Assembly (NCBI RefSeq): GCF_000497445.1 | Contig: NZ_CM002285.1 | Location: forward strand, 7,282,353-7,306,144 | From: Streptomyces roseochromogenus subsp. oscitans DS 12.976 | Lineage (GTDB): Bacteria > Actinomycetota > Actinomycetes > Streptomycetales > Streptomycetaceae | DNA: 23,792 nucleotides | Reading direction: 5' to 3' | Part shown: piece after piece, positions 23,690 to 23,792 of the stretch | How positions within the stretch are numbered: position 1 is the stretch's first letter | Layout of the letters: the number at the start of each line of letters is the position of its first letter | Program-made: the position numbers and the translations under genes | The notes under the pieces: generated by a model | Told to the model about the DNA's origin: nothing | The model's database searches: none | The model's input: only the letters and a program-made list of their open reading frames with translations

Positions 23690-23792
23690 ATGAGCGGTGC
23701 CGGACCTCTGCGTACGCCGCCCCTCGCCTCAGGCCCGCACGGCCCGGCCGCCCTGCGCCCCCTCCTCGGTACGGTCCTGGACGCGCTCGCGG
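23654..23792 (+). CDS. 5' fragment of a gene, possibly a PLP-dependent decarboxylase
   Basis: The frame stays open to the window edge (46 residues). After the MSGGEPMSGGQP repeat it reads PLASGPHGPAALRPLLGTVLDALA. From memory this resembles the N-terminus of streptomycete pyridoxal-phosphate-dependent aspartate aminotransferase-family/amino-acid decarboxylase proteins. No catalytic motif is in the window, so the call is tentative. The ATG at 23690 also has an excellent RBS (GGAGGA) and may be the main start, with 23654 and 23672 as alternatives. It probably marks chromosome to the right of the cluster, but it could belong to the pathway. Confidence 0.4.
   Translation, partial: MSGGEPMSGGQPMSGAGPLRTPPLASGPHGPAALRPLLGTVLDALA

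Noticed and set aside
1..23792. CRISPR arrays, tRNA or rRNA genes, insertion sequences, transposases
   Set aside because: I saw no regular spaced repeats, cloverleaf-like genes or transposase motifs; the only tandem repeats are the short ones listed.

Overview
This is a high-GC, actinomycete-type window, most likely Streptomyces: third codon positions are strongly G/C, GTG starts are common, and a streptomycete-type PepN tail lies at the left edge. It is dominated by a nonribosomal peptide synthetase (NRPS) gene cluster set between two pieces of apparently ordinary chromosome.

Layout. Positions 2-316 (+) hold the 3' end of an aminopeptidase N gene. Positions 360 to about 434 (+) hold the first ~25 codons of an NAD(P)-binding, NmrA-like gene that then breaks off. 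This looks like a scar at the edge of the cluster. From 557 to 19885 eleven genes lie on the minus strand as one probable operon, transcribed right to left from a promoter near 20000. In transcription order they are: MbtH-like protein; SAM methyltransferase; adenylation domain interrupted by an FkbM-type methyltransferase, with its A10/carrier-protein tail in another reading frame (apparent frameshift near 16280-16340); stand-alone condensation protein; large NRPS T-C-A-T-C-A-T-TE; BBE-like FAD oxidase; AsnRS-like protein without an anticodon domain; MFS exporter; cytochrome P450; type II thioesterase; SDR. Neighbours mostly overlap by 4 bp or are separated by a few dozen bases. A hairpin at 457-496 could end the operon. 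Across a 480-bp divergent regulatory region, a second NRPS gene (degenerate C-A-T, Thr-type code) lies on the plus strand at 20366-23302. After ~350 bp with several small hairpins, another plus-strand gene starts at 23654 from a triplicated ATG-plus-RBS repeat and runs off the window.

How it may work (inference). The A-MT-T pair would activate and probably O- or C-methylate a starter residue. The free C protein would join it to whatever sits on the first carrier domain (T1) of the large NRPS. Two complete modules then add a Val-like residue (code DAYWWGGTFK) and a residue with an unusual code (DVWQLHVDDK), and the TE domain releases the product. T1 has no adenylation domain in cis. It must be loaded in trans, either from the Thr-activating C*-A-T protein or, more speculatively, with help from the AsnRS-like protein. 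P450, BBE oxidase, SDR and the free methyltransferase would tailor building blocks or product, and the MFS protein would export it. I do not recognise the product.

Most unusual points: the aaRS-like enzyme beside an A-less carrier domain; the interrupted A domain that is itself frame-split; a P450 whose ExxR motif reads as RxxE; a condensation domain whose catalytic His is Arg; two NRPS codes I cannot match; and a pair of TGCA-N3-TGCA repeats over the operon promoter.
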